Below the pieces are notes generated by a model. The model ran no database searches and was not told the origin of the DNA. It was given only the letters and a program-made list of their open reading frames with translations. From the NCBI GenBank assembly GCA_024663395.1, contig JANFAH010000034.1:620001-684000 (forward strand): 64,000 bases of DNA, in the 5' to 3' direction. The stretch comes from Pisolithus tinctorius (Eukaryota > Basidiomycota > Agaricomycetes > Boletales > Pisolithaceae). How positions within the stretch are numbered: position 1 is the first letter of the stretch; every line of letters starts with the position of its first letter. The position numbers and the translations under genes are program-made. Positions 55,256-64,000 of the stretch are shown here, in pieces.

Positions 55256-55270
55256 CTAGCAATATACTTA
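55256..55270. other. target-site duplication of LINE copy 2 (right)
   Basis: CCTAGCAATATACTT, matching 46906-46920. Confidence 0.92.
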
Positions 55271-55716
55271 TTCCTGACAATCTGATAGATGAGATGGACT
55301 CAAGGAGTACAGATATGGCAACCTAGCCTAGAAGCAAGGATGAAGCAGCTGACTCAGGTTCAGGTGACAAAGTCCAGGACTTCAACTTTGACAACAGATT
55401 TGAGCATGCCAGTCTGATTGATGGTATCATTCTAATCTGCAAGTTTGCATGATAGTGTCATCAAATGTGTTGTAATGCCACATGCAAGAGGGTATCTCAT
55501 ACTAGTGGTAATATATGTACATTTACAATGAGTCTATCAAAGGAGTTGGACAAATCAAATCTCAAGTGTCACCTACCTAGTGTGCAAGCCCCATTCATCA
55601 CCTAGCTAGGCCTTGCAAGCCCTGGTCATCACCTGGCTAGGCCTAGCAGATATGTGCTGGCTCCTCCAAGGCTAGCAAGGTCCTAGCTAGGCACACTGGA
55701 TTCTGCTGGGCTCTGC
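55271..55716. other. continuation of the LINE target sequence
   Basis: CpG-poor. The plus phase from the left side continues here (DEAADSGSGDKVQDFNF) to a stop at about 55454, with one stop earlier at 55324. The rest is CTAGGC-rich without a gene. Confidence 0.4.
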
Positions 55717-56123
55717 TACAGTTGCAGACAAACAAACATGACAATTTCAGTCATTGAATTATCCACACTTGACACAATGTTCTGAAAGTCCAAAAACTAT
55801 ATAATAGGCATACTTATGATACATAGAAACAATCTACACAAGCAGAATTTTGTAATACTGAGTTTTGAAAATCTTGACCCCCCAAAATTTGGCAGACCCC
55901 CCTAAAAATTTGCAACAAATCTGAAAAATGCAGAACAAAGAGTATTTGGTTAGTACAAGATGTCACTGCTGTATGAATGTGAGATGGCTCACCTGTGGTG
56001 AGTGGAAAATTTGAGATTCGAGCCAAGTTTTCAGTTGCCTTCAAACAAGAATGTCTTGTGGCTGCCCTTGAAAATGTGTTATTGCCCAGAATATGACTGG
56101 TCTGCACAATCAGAATTCTGTTA

Positions 56124-58618
56124 CAGTGAGAGACAAAAGCATTGCAATGTTTGTGAGGTGTGATTTTCTGCTGATGTCGCTCAGGCTATTCTGCATGGAT
56201 AATCATAATACCTATACCATTGGAATGGGGTGACTCTAAGCTTTCCAGAGCACTAAGGCTCAGTCCAAACAAATAAATGCATGCCAAGATACACCCTATT
56301 CTTTCCAAAAAGTGCATTGCAATGCTTTTGTCCCTGACTGGTGAAATAGTGAAAAGTGACCTTTTGATGGGATTGAGGGCATGAAGGATGGGAAAATATG
56401 ATTACATAATAAACCACATGATCATCCAGATGATTTGTCAGCATGGAAACAATGACAAACATTGGACTTGTACCATTAATCCTCCCTCTTTTACCACAAC
56501 TCATGAAATCATCTCTCTAGCTCACATGGTCATTTTCTCAAGGAATTCTTATCAAATACTGGTGGAAACCACAGTGCCATCAGTATAATATGCTCTCAGA
56601 ACCATCAGTCCCTTAAAAAACCTGCTGTCAGTCATTCCCTGGACTGTTTCCCTACCCATGCCTGATGTATTCTGGGACTAATCAGTACTTGGAAGGCTAA
56701 GAATGTTATGGAGGTCAATCTGGCACCTCAGAACATGATGGACAAACTAATTCCCTCTTAGCCAATGCATTTCTGGCACAGAGACACTTGTATGGAAGTC
56801 AGGGTGAGACACAATCCTCTTTACCCTTGGGTGTCATCAGAAGGATACACTACTGAGGTGTGATGGAACAGAATGCTGTGCCTCCATCTGTGTCATATCC
56901 ATGACTCTTGGACTCAGTCCCAGTCCAGTCCGGACCCCTAGCCCCTATCTCTGGTCAAGTCCGGTCCCAGTCCAGCCTAGAAAACCTAATTCCAGCCTAG
57001 AGAACTCAACTCCAGCCCTAGGAAACCCAACTCTGGTCTAAATAACTTAAGTCCAGTGTTTTACCCCTGTCTCCAGTCCATTTCGGCCTCCCAGCCTTGC
57101 GCTGCTCCACCCCGGTCCTCCCAGGTCTATGTCCGGGTCACCCAGACATAACTCCGGTCTGTTTCCCTTTGTTTGTACTATATTTAGTCTAGCCCATTCA
57201 TCAGACTTTGCTTACTGTACAATCCTGTGTCCGACCCTGGTTATGCCGGTCACCCAGACTTTGGCTATTAGCCTCTGCATAGCCACTGTGGCTATCCTCG
57301 TCTTGCTAATCATCTCACTAATAGCTTATTCACAAGTCCGGCTCTATGTTCATTATCCCAGACCGGCCTCATGTATTAAACCCCTGTACATACTTTGTAG
57401 CACCCTCAGTCAGAATATTGATTAAGTATTACCCTCAACTCCTGTACTACACCCCGAGACTACTCTATAGCTAAGGCCAAGCCTTAAGCTATCCCTGGCC
57501 CCTGTCCCGGACCTCTCCCCAGCTTGCATAAGGGTACAGCACATAAGCTGAGACCAAGGGAGGTAGATCCAACCCCGGACTGGCTTCTCCTTGTGTGCAC
57601 CCCAAGACCGGTCAGTTTCCCACGCTACCGGTCTTATTCCCGCACTCCCGGTCTTAAGTCCGGTCCTCCGGACTTAGCCCCTAACCTCTGGCCTCAACTC
57701 CGGTCCAACCGAACTTGGCCCCTGTCTCTCGGCCTTGACTTTGGCCACTCGGACTTAACCCCTGTCACCCAGTCTTGAAGCCCGGTCACTCCGAGGGTAA
57801 ACCCGTATTTGACAATCTGGCCCTGAATATTGCCTTTGGTCACATGTGACTGCACAACCCTTCCCAAGTCATCCACAGTTCAGATCAGAGCAAGATCTAG
57901 TGAACCCTCTTATGGTGCTCAGAGCACAAGGAGGTTTTGTCCCACCCCAACTTCCATACAAGTGTCTCTGTGCCAGAAATGCATTGGCTAAGAGGGAATT
58001 AGTTTGTCCATCATGTTCTGAGGTGCCAGATTGACCTCCATAACATTCTTAGCCTTCCAAGTACTGATTAGTCCCAGAATACATCAGGCATGGGTAGGGA
58101 AACAGTCCAGGGAATGACTGACAGCAGGTTTTTTAAGGGACTGATGGTTCTGAGAGCATATTATACTGATGGCACTGTGGTTTCCACCAGTATTTGATAA
58201 GAATTCCTTGAGAAAATGACCATGTGAGCTAGAGAGATGATTTCATGAGTTGTGGTAAAAGAGGGAGGATTAATGGTACAAGTCCAATGTTTGTCATTGT
58301 TTCCATGCTGACAAATCATCTGGATGATCATGTGGTTTATTATGTAATCATATTTTCCCATCCTTCATGCCCTCAATCCCATCAAAAGGTCACTTTTCAC
58401 TATTTCACCAGTCAGGGACAAAAGCATTGCAATGCACTTTTTGGAAAGAATAGGGTGTATCTTGGCATGCATTTATTTGTTTGGACCGAGCCTTAGTGCT
58501 CTGGAAAGCTTAGAGTCACCCCATTCCAATGGTATAGGTATTATGATTATCCATGCAGTGAGCTACATCAGCAGAAAGTCACACCTCACAAACATTGCAA
58601 TGCTTTTGTCCCTCACTG
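56124..58618. mobile_element. nested inverted-repeat element (composite of two mini-elements)
   Basis: TA-flanked (56122-56123, 58619-58620), with tips CAGTGAG(A/G)GACAAAAGC. Arms of about 695 bp (56124-56822 and 57930-58618) are inverted copies. Each arm starts with a 210-217-bp unit that itself has inverted ends (56124-56340 and 58409-58618; inner tip CAGTCAGGGACAAAAGC). It therefore looks like two copies of a miniature mariner element in opposite orientation, enclosing further DNA. It encodes no transposase. Confidence 0.78.
56823..57929. repeat. CCGG-rich spacer between the arms
   Basis: Degenerate short-period repeats built on TCCGGTC and CCGGACTT, with many intact CpGs, in contrast to the CpG-poor arms. 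No convincing gene. The open stretch 57129-57425 is hydrophobic (LAISLCIATVAILVLLIISL) but isolated, and I do not call it a gene. Confidence 0.55.
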
Positions 58619-58620
58619 TA

Positions 58621-61155
58621 GTACTGATGCAGCAGGTTATGTGTTGTCACCCAACACATCTGAACCTGACGAAGGAAAGTGCCTCCATCAGAGTAAACAA
58701 GCACAGTCCTTGTCTTCAAGTGCTTCCAACCCAGACACATCAGATGATGAGAAAGACTGGCAGTGTGGTGCTGTATTTGACAGCCTGAAATATGTGGCCA
58801 ATGAAAGTGACTCAGATGATGAACTTGAAGAAGGTGGCAACAACACTGTGTTTTCAGGAGTTGATGAAGCTGAGTTTTGTGCATGGTTAGAGGCACTTGC
58901 TGTCAATGCTGGTGATGACCCCCTTGACATGACATGGTTGCCTCTGAAACTAGCCAAACATGCTGCCTGGTGCAAGCAAAAGTCAGTTGGTCACCCCAAA
59001 GAGTACAAAAAGGGACCTGATGTGGGAAGCAAGTCAGAATGTACAAAACTGCAGTACAAAAAGCTTTTGGCAGACCAGAAATCACTTTCCAACCTTGGAT
59101 TTGTTTTCTCAAGCCAGTGAAGTCAAGTTCCACTGCCCTCCCAAGCTTCAAACACACTCCCTGTCATCTCAGCTGCACCCATCATGGTTAATGATGAAGC
59201 AATGGAACCATTGATCTTGTCACCCCCTCCTTCATCAGCTGAAGAACTTGGAGAGCCCCCTTCCATTACCATCTCATGTTCCAACACTCGGGACTCTTCA
59301 GGATGCCACTCAGACAATGTATCAATGCCATTGAATGCAGGTGGACTTGTAGAGGATGCTGAGGATGCCTGGGAGGATGTACTCAAAGAGCAGGAAAGGG
59401 GTGGTGTCAAGATTAGGGGATGGGATGAACTGCAGGAGCAAGTCAAGGATGATCTTGTGAGAGGCACAAAAACAAACCTACCATTGTCTTGTGTCAATCA
59501 GCTTATGCTGATTTGAAGCTTTGCTACCCTCTGCTTGAAAGGTCTTGGATGCATTGAGGCCAGTCTGGAAATTGCTCATCAGTGGCATGAAGGCAAGGGC
59601 AAACATTTCACATGAAAGGTCAGGGCACTTGCTCATCATTACCAAGTGTTCAAACAGCTTCCTGTGGAAAAGTGTAGAGGATGAGCAAATGCTCTGAGCC
59701 CCCTTAAAGATGAATGACTTCAGCTGGCTGCCCACCAATGGCTTATGTTGCAAGAAGTCAGCCAAGTCACTCCACTGCAATTTTAGCATGCACTTAACGA
59801 AATGATTATTCCCTCACTTGGTATTGTGCTTGCGAGACCACTCTGTGAATGGACACCACAGCACTGGCTGCTAAAATTGGGCTGGCAGCAGACAAGACTT
59901 CAAAAGGGTGTCTACATGGATGGCCATGAGTGTGATGATGTCAAGAAGTATAGGCAGGAAATTTTTTACCTGCAATGGCTGCATTTGAGCATCACATGGT
60001 ACACTTTGAAGGATCAGAATTGCTTCATGTTGATCCACAGCTTGCACCTGGCAAATGGAAGGTCATTGCAATCTTTCATGATGAATGTTGCTTCCACAGA
60101 AATGATTATAGGATGCATGCATAGTGAGTGGCAACAGCCATGATAGACCTTGCACTCAAATGCTTCAGTTTATTACCTGGTCAACAAATCTTGCAGTGAA
60201 AAGGAGGAGGGCACATTATCCATGTTTCTGGATTTATTAATGTAGAATATGGTTGGTTGGTGCACTGTGATGAGCCAGGAAATATTGTGGCAGATGCACA
60301 AGAAATCATTTACCCAGGGGCAAATGGTGATGCATGGTGGAACACAGAGCAACTACTGAAACAGGTCAAGCATGCAATTCAGATCTTCAAGGCTGCACAC
60401 CCACACTGCATTGCTTTGTTTATTTTTGACCAGTCATCTGCTCATGCTTCACTGCCACCAGATGCCTTGAAGGCCTTTGAAATGAACAAGTCTAATGGGG
60501 GAAAACAACAGAAGCAACATGATACAGTAATTCCAGATACCAATCCCACTGTTGAACACCATGGAAAGCCTCAAAAAATGTGCTTGCCAAATGGACAGCC
60601 TAAAGGTCTCTAGCAAGTTCTTGAAGAATGTGGCTTTAATGTTTGGAAACTGTGAGTAAAGTGCAGTCCCATTTGTCCATGGGAGAATGAAGACTGTTGC
60701 ATGGCTTGCCTCCTAAGCAAGCAGGATGACTTCACTGATCAGCCATCAAGGCTCAAGGCTCTCATCAAGGATGCAGGTCATGAGTGTATCTTTCTTCCAA
60801 AATTTCATTGTGAATTAAATCCTATTGAAATGGCAAGTATATTCTATAAGTTTGTGTTTCCATCACTATTACTAAACATGCACTATAGTACTGGGGTTGG
60901 TGCAAGTACCATTATTGTGAAATAAAGAAGAGTACATTTGAGGAAGCAAAGCAATGTGCAGTGCAACAACTGGATGCATGTCCAACAGAAGTTATCCACA
61001 GGTTTATCAATTGCTCTTGGCAGTTCATGTCTGCATATAGGATGGGACTTACTGGGAAGGCTGCAGAGTGGGCTGTGAAGAAGCAGAAGGGGAATTGTCA
61101 AGTGTCACACAGTGCTATGATGTCCATTGAGGCTGTTCTCCATGTGGCATCATAG
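58621..61155 (+). pseudogene. mariner-like DDE transposase (decayed)
   Basis: The N-terminal part is acidic/Ser-rich (58641-59120). The catalytic core has Asp in FHDECCFHRND (60080), Asp in FIFDQSSAHASLPPDAL (60428) and Glu in CELNPIEM (60827). A 56-nt intron (60833-60888) with a GC donor (GCAAGT) and TAG acceptor joins NPIEM to YWGWCKYHYCEIKK, then ACPTEVIHRFINCSW and AAEWAVKKQKGN. The region has stops and phase changes (for example 60611 TAG and 60651 TGA), so it is inactive. I recognise the family as common in mushrooms. The N-terminus was cut by the nested element. Confidence 0.78.
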
Positions 61156-61358
61156 GTAACTTTCATGTTTTGTCCAGTCAAAAATTTGGCAGTCCCAAAA
61201 AGGCATGGGAACAACTTAAAAACACTGTCTTTCGACATATTCTGGCTCATATTAGATTCCAAATCTGAAGTCAGTTTTCTCTAAAAATGTTGTGGGACAG
61301 CTGTAGCAAAATTGTCATGTTTGTTTGTCCACAACTGTAGGTCTGGGTGGTTTTGCTG

Positions 61359-61886
61359 ATGGCTGTGTCACACGGCCTAACTAGGTCACCTACATGGGCT
61401 CAATCTCAGGTAATAAATGTCACGGCACCCATCAAAGAACTGTGTTTATCCATCTCGACAAACCGGTTGCCAGATGTGTCGCAGGTGCAGCTACTTGAAC
61501 ACAGCGAATCGTCCAGTAAAAACCCCGTGCCAGTGCCGGTGTGCGAATTGAGTATACCCCGTGATAGGTGCGATTCTCGACTACAACGCTCGGATCCTTC
61601 GCGTGACGACGTGAAGCCTTTTCCCCTTGTGGCCCCCCAGGTATACCCATCCGCGCGTTCGGTACGGAACAAACTCCTGCAGGAGACACCACTGCGTTCT
61701 AGCGACTCCCGAGCCAGACTGTCATATGCAGCTCAGGTGTCCGTGGACATCACCCGCCCATCGGTGAGACAAGATGATATCCCCAGATTCTTGGTCATCT
61801 CCTCACCCTTCCCCAGGCCCCGCTACATCCTTTCCCACGAGATCTTGAGCATGCTGGAACTACGGAACTATGGTTCCACATCCTAA
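61359..61886 (+). CDS. possible host gene fragment
   Basis: 175 codons from ATG 61359 (MAVSHGLTRSPTW) to a stop at 61884-61886, starting 20 bp right of the mariner insertion. Ser/Pro/Arg-rich, no recognised domain, with normal CpG content. A GTAATA at about 61409 could be a splice donor, so the true structure may differ. It could be chance. Confidence 0.25.
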   Translation: MAVSHGLTRSPTWAQSQVINVTAPIKELCLSISTNRLPDVSQVQLLEHSESSSKNPVPVPVCELSIPRDRCDSRLQRSDPSRDDVKPFPLVAPQVYPSARSVRNKLLQETPLRSSDSRARLSYAAQVSVDITRPSVRQDDIPRFLVISSPFPRPRYILSHEILSMLELRNYGSTS

Positions 61887-63126
61887 TATGGCTTCTTAGG
61901 TTGGCCGAACGCAGTAGCATTGGGATGTTGAGGGGACTGGCAAGACATATTCTGCAATCCGTACCCAACTAGCCTTGATATGGCTGGGATTAGTTTAAGA
62001 CAGCATGACAGTACGTGTGTCCGGTATCGCAGAATCTTCCATGCACAGCTATCTGGGTATTGACAACAAACGTGTCTCCACGCGCTGCCATTGTTGAACC
62101 CCAGAAGTTAGGTACTTCCCTGGCCGATTTCGGGGATGTGGCGCGTCAAGTCAACAGTGCTACAGGCGTGCACCTCGTTTTAGAAGAACCGGGAAGGATA
62201 CAAGCTACGAAGCAAGGGGTGAGGGGGTGAGGTCAATATAACCATAATATGACAATACCTGTACAGCACAATCGCGAAACAACCACACCACGAGTTCAGT
62301 TTCTCGATAGACGAAGTGGGGCAACATTTGCTAGCACCGGCGTGCCGCAGATGAATGAGGTGGACCTACCTAGTCTTTAAATGAGGTTTCCGATAGTACT
62401 GACACCTCAATCTCATGGACACGGGTACTGATCTCGCTGCCAATGCCATTCTGATGTAGAATGGAAGCTTGTAAACTTGCACCTACCAAGGTAATGCAAG
62501 ATCATGGGAGGGATTAGGTGGCGGACAATAGATAGAAGCAGATACTCTGTTGTTAACCTTTGGATAGTCAAGGCTTTGTAATTGGTGCTGGTGATCGGAA
62601 GTCCAGATTGGCAATTATCTTGGGTCGGCTAAGCCTCGCCCTGAGGACAGCATCTATTCTCACATACACATAAACTACATCTAAAGACCGTGGGAGTGGC
62701 CAAAAACTGCTGCCAAGGGTGACTTGGCCAGGGGTGCAGAGGGCAAGAAACTGCACATGCAACAGATGTGGATTAATACAGACTCAGACTCATAGTGTCA
62801 ACTAGTGGATGACTGGCATGGGTGGCACAGAGCTTTTCCTCTTCATACAACACCATTCTCGATGGCACTGTGGTGTAGCCAGTTGATTGTATCGTCCTCT
62901 CCTTCTCCCAGGGGAGTAAATCTAATCCCTACTGGCGTTTGTACTTGTAGCGTCCAGGAACGCCGGAGGGCATTCGGTATTTTATGTAGATCAAGTCTGG
63001 TACAGATTTGTACATTCCAGTAATTTCATGCCTTTTGTACACCCTACAAATCTTAATAAATTTATGTGCGGGTATCGTAACGAGTGATAGATATTATTGG
63101 TCCGGAGTGCTACAAAAAGAGAGATT
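61887..63126. other. intergenic, no gene recognised
   Basis: Normal CpG content. Only short open stretches (for example 62015-62230 plus). The AT-rich TCTTAATAAATTTATG around 63050-63066 may be a polyadenylation context for a neighbouring gene. Confidence 0.4.
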
Positions 63127-64000
63127 TCATGCTGCATGACAGTTGGTGGCCTTGACCTTGACCACTTTTTTAGTTTTCGGTGATGAAGTGGTATGCATCT
63201 ATGTTAACGGCAAATTAGTGATAATTCTTGTCAGGATTGGAGATCAGATACTTACAGAGCCTGCGCCTGGAACACTTGCAAGGATCTCCTTTAAGACTCC
63301 CGCGAGCACTTTCACGTGTGCAGGCATAAACATTGTGTCGTGAGATCCAGCAGCGACCTTCATATCCAGATTCTTGATGCGGGCATCCCAACCATTGTGG
63401 TCATCTGCTCCAGTGTCGAAGTCACTTGCCGCGCCACTGCGATACCATGATCTATCCTTCGGTACAACAAGGGTAGTCGGCCCATCATAGAAGTCGGCCT
63501 CGTAGTCGAACATGGACTCCAGGTTCTTGCGGATCTCAGTACGGAGCTTATTCTTCCACTTCTCCCCAATTTCAGGGAAGTTGGATGTGATGCGGTCGAT
63601 CGATCGCTGTGTCCAGTCTGTCGACTTCAGGCTCTGACGCTCCGAAGACGGGATGAAGATGGGATCAAACAGGATGAGGCGTGCAACCTCTTCGCCACGC
63701 TTTGCCAACTTGGCAGCCATGCAAAGAGCCACTGACCCTCCGTACGAGTAACCCCCGATGACATATGGACCTTCAGGTTGGACTTTCTTGATGAGGCTGA
63801 TATAGTGTTCCGCCATAGCATCGATCGAACCGAAACCCATCTCGGAACCGAAGTGCTTGTCACCAATGGCGTACATCTCATTCGGCATGTATGCGCCAAG
63901 ACGCATGAATGGAGTAGCCATGCCTGTGATATCGTGAACGATGAAGAGACGGGGCTGGATGCCCTTCTTTTTGATGGGAAGGAACTCGATGAGGAAGTCT
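63127..64000 (-). CDS. C-terminal thioesterase domain of a polyketide/NRPS-type protein (partial)
   Basis: Coding enters at 64000 and runs to 63256. A 57-nt intron (63199-63255, GTAAGT...ACATAG) follows, and a last exon 63198-63127 ends at TGA. The protein is an alpha/beta-hydrolase thioesterase: nucleophile elbow GGYSYGGS, acid in LILFDP, and His in AGSHDTMF. Upstream residues (PRLFIVHDITGM) are the usual start of such domains. In polyketide and non-ribosomal-peptide synthases this domain releases the finished chain. Reading through the intron gives an apparent stop at 63244 (ending GAGSVSI), which is probably wrong; the spliced end is Lys/Val-rich. The rest of the enzyme lies right of the window. 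Confidence 0.85.

Larger units (their letters stand above)
55719..61337 (+). mobile_element. Tc1/mariner-like DNA transposon with nested element
   Basis: Terminal inverted repeats of about 29 bp: left CAGTTGCAGACAAACAAACA..., right its complement with two changes near the tip, flanked by TA at 55717-55718 and 61338-61339. TA duplication and CAGT-type ends are the Tc1/mariner signature. The right half encodes a DDE transposase (58621-61155). A second inverted-repeat element is inserted at 56124-58618, so the host element is about 3.1 kb without it. Confidence 0.85.

Noticed and set aside
57129..57425. 98-codon hydrophobic frame in the CCGG spacer as a membrane protein gene
   Set aside because: It is isolated in degenerate repeats, with no splice or homology support.
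61338..63126. tRNA or other RNA genes in the CpG-normal right part
   Set aside because: I looked for cloverleaf-like arms and TTCGA/TTCAA loops with matching acceptor stems and found none that I could support.

Overview
The window looks like transposon-rich DNA of a filamentous basidiomycete (probably an agaricomycete). The reasons are introns of about 47-57 bp with GT...AG borders, Ty3/gypsy, Ty1/copia, non-LTR and Tc1/mariner elements of fungal type, two Cys-cluster genes of a kind I associate with mushroom genomes, and the C-terminus of a polyketide or non-ribosomal-peptide thioesterase protein at the right edge. That edge gene is the only likely host metabolic gene. Most of the other 62 kb is mobile elements nested inside one another or inside decayed genes.

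Layout. 1-8742: minus-strand Ty3/gypsy element A (5' LTR, gag-protease, pol, running off the left edge), inserted into a small coding remnant (8743-8987). 9891-23493: minus-strand Ty3/gypsy element B, split within its reverse transcriptase by a complete plus-strand LTR element C (12565-19110). C has gag but no pol, and instead carries a 3.4-kb reading frame with nine repeated modules. 23555-26056: 5'-truncated LINE copy 1. 26057-32636: a decayed, spliced minus-strand gene split by a full-length copia element (26545-31401). 33593-36379: remains of a chromodomain-type Ty3 element with an opposite-strand Cys-cluster gene. 36380-40131: a near-perfect palindrome with 1.75-kb arms. 40217-44470: three decayed genes of unknown function. 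46921-55255: full-length LINE copy 2 (minus) with a 15-bp target duplication, carrying a solo LTR of element A in ORF1. 55719-61337: a mariner-like DNA transposon with a second inverted-repeat element nested inside it. 61338-64000: ordinary-composition host DNA ending in the thioesterase gene.

Three themes link the regions. First, mutation is concentrated at CpG. Every difference between the two LTRs of the copia element and of element C falls at an ancestral CpG, and almost every premature stop is TGA, usually where arginine CGA is expected. This points to cytosine methylation with deamination, or a RIP-like process. Second, elements A, B and C share one primer-binding site, and C could be a parasite of A- or B-type machinery. 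Third, a 26-bp palindrome occurs eleven times in element A and its solo LTR, four of them spaced by multiples of three inside the gag-protease frame.

The best candidates for undescribed biology are the repeat-module frame of element C (14084-17533) and the in-frame palindrome of element A.
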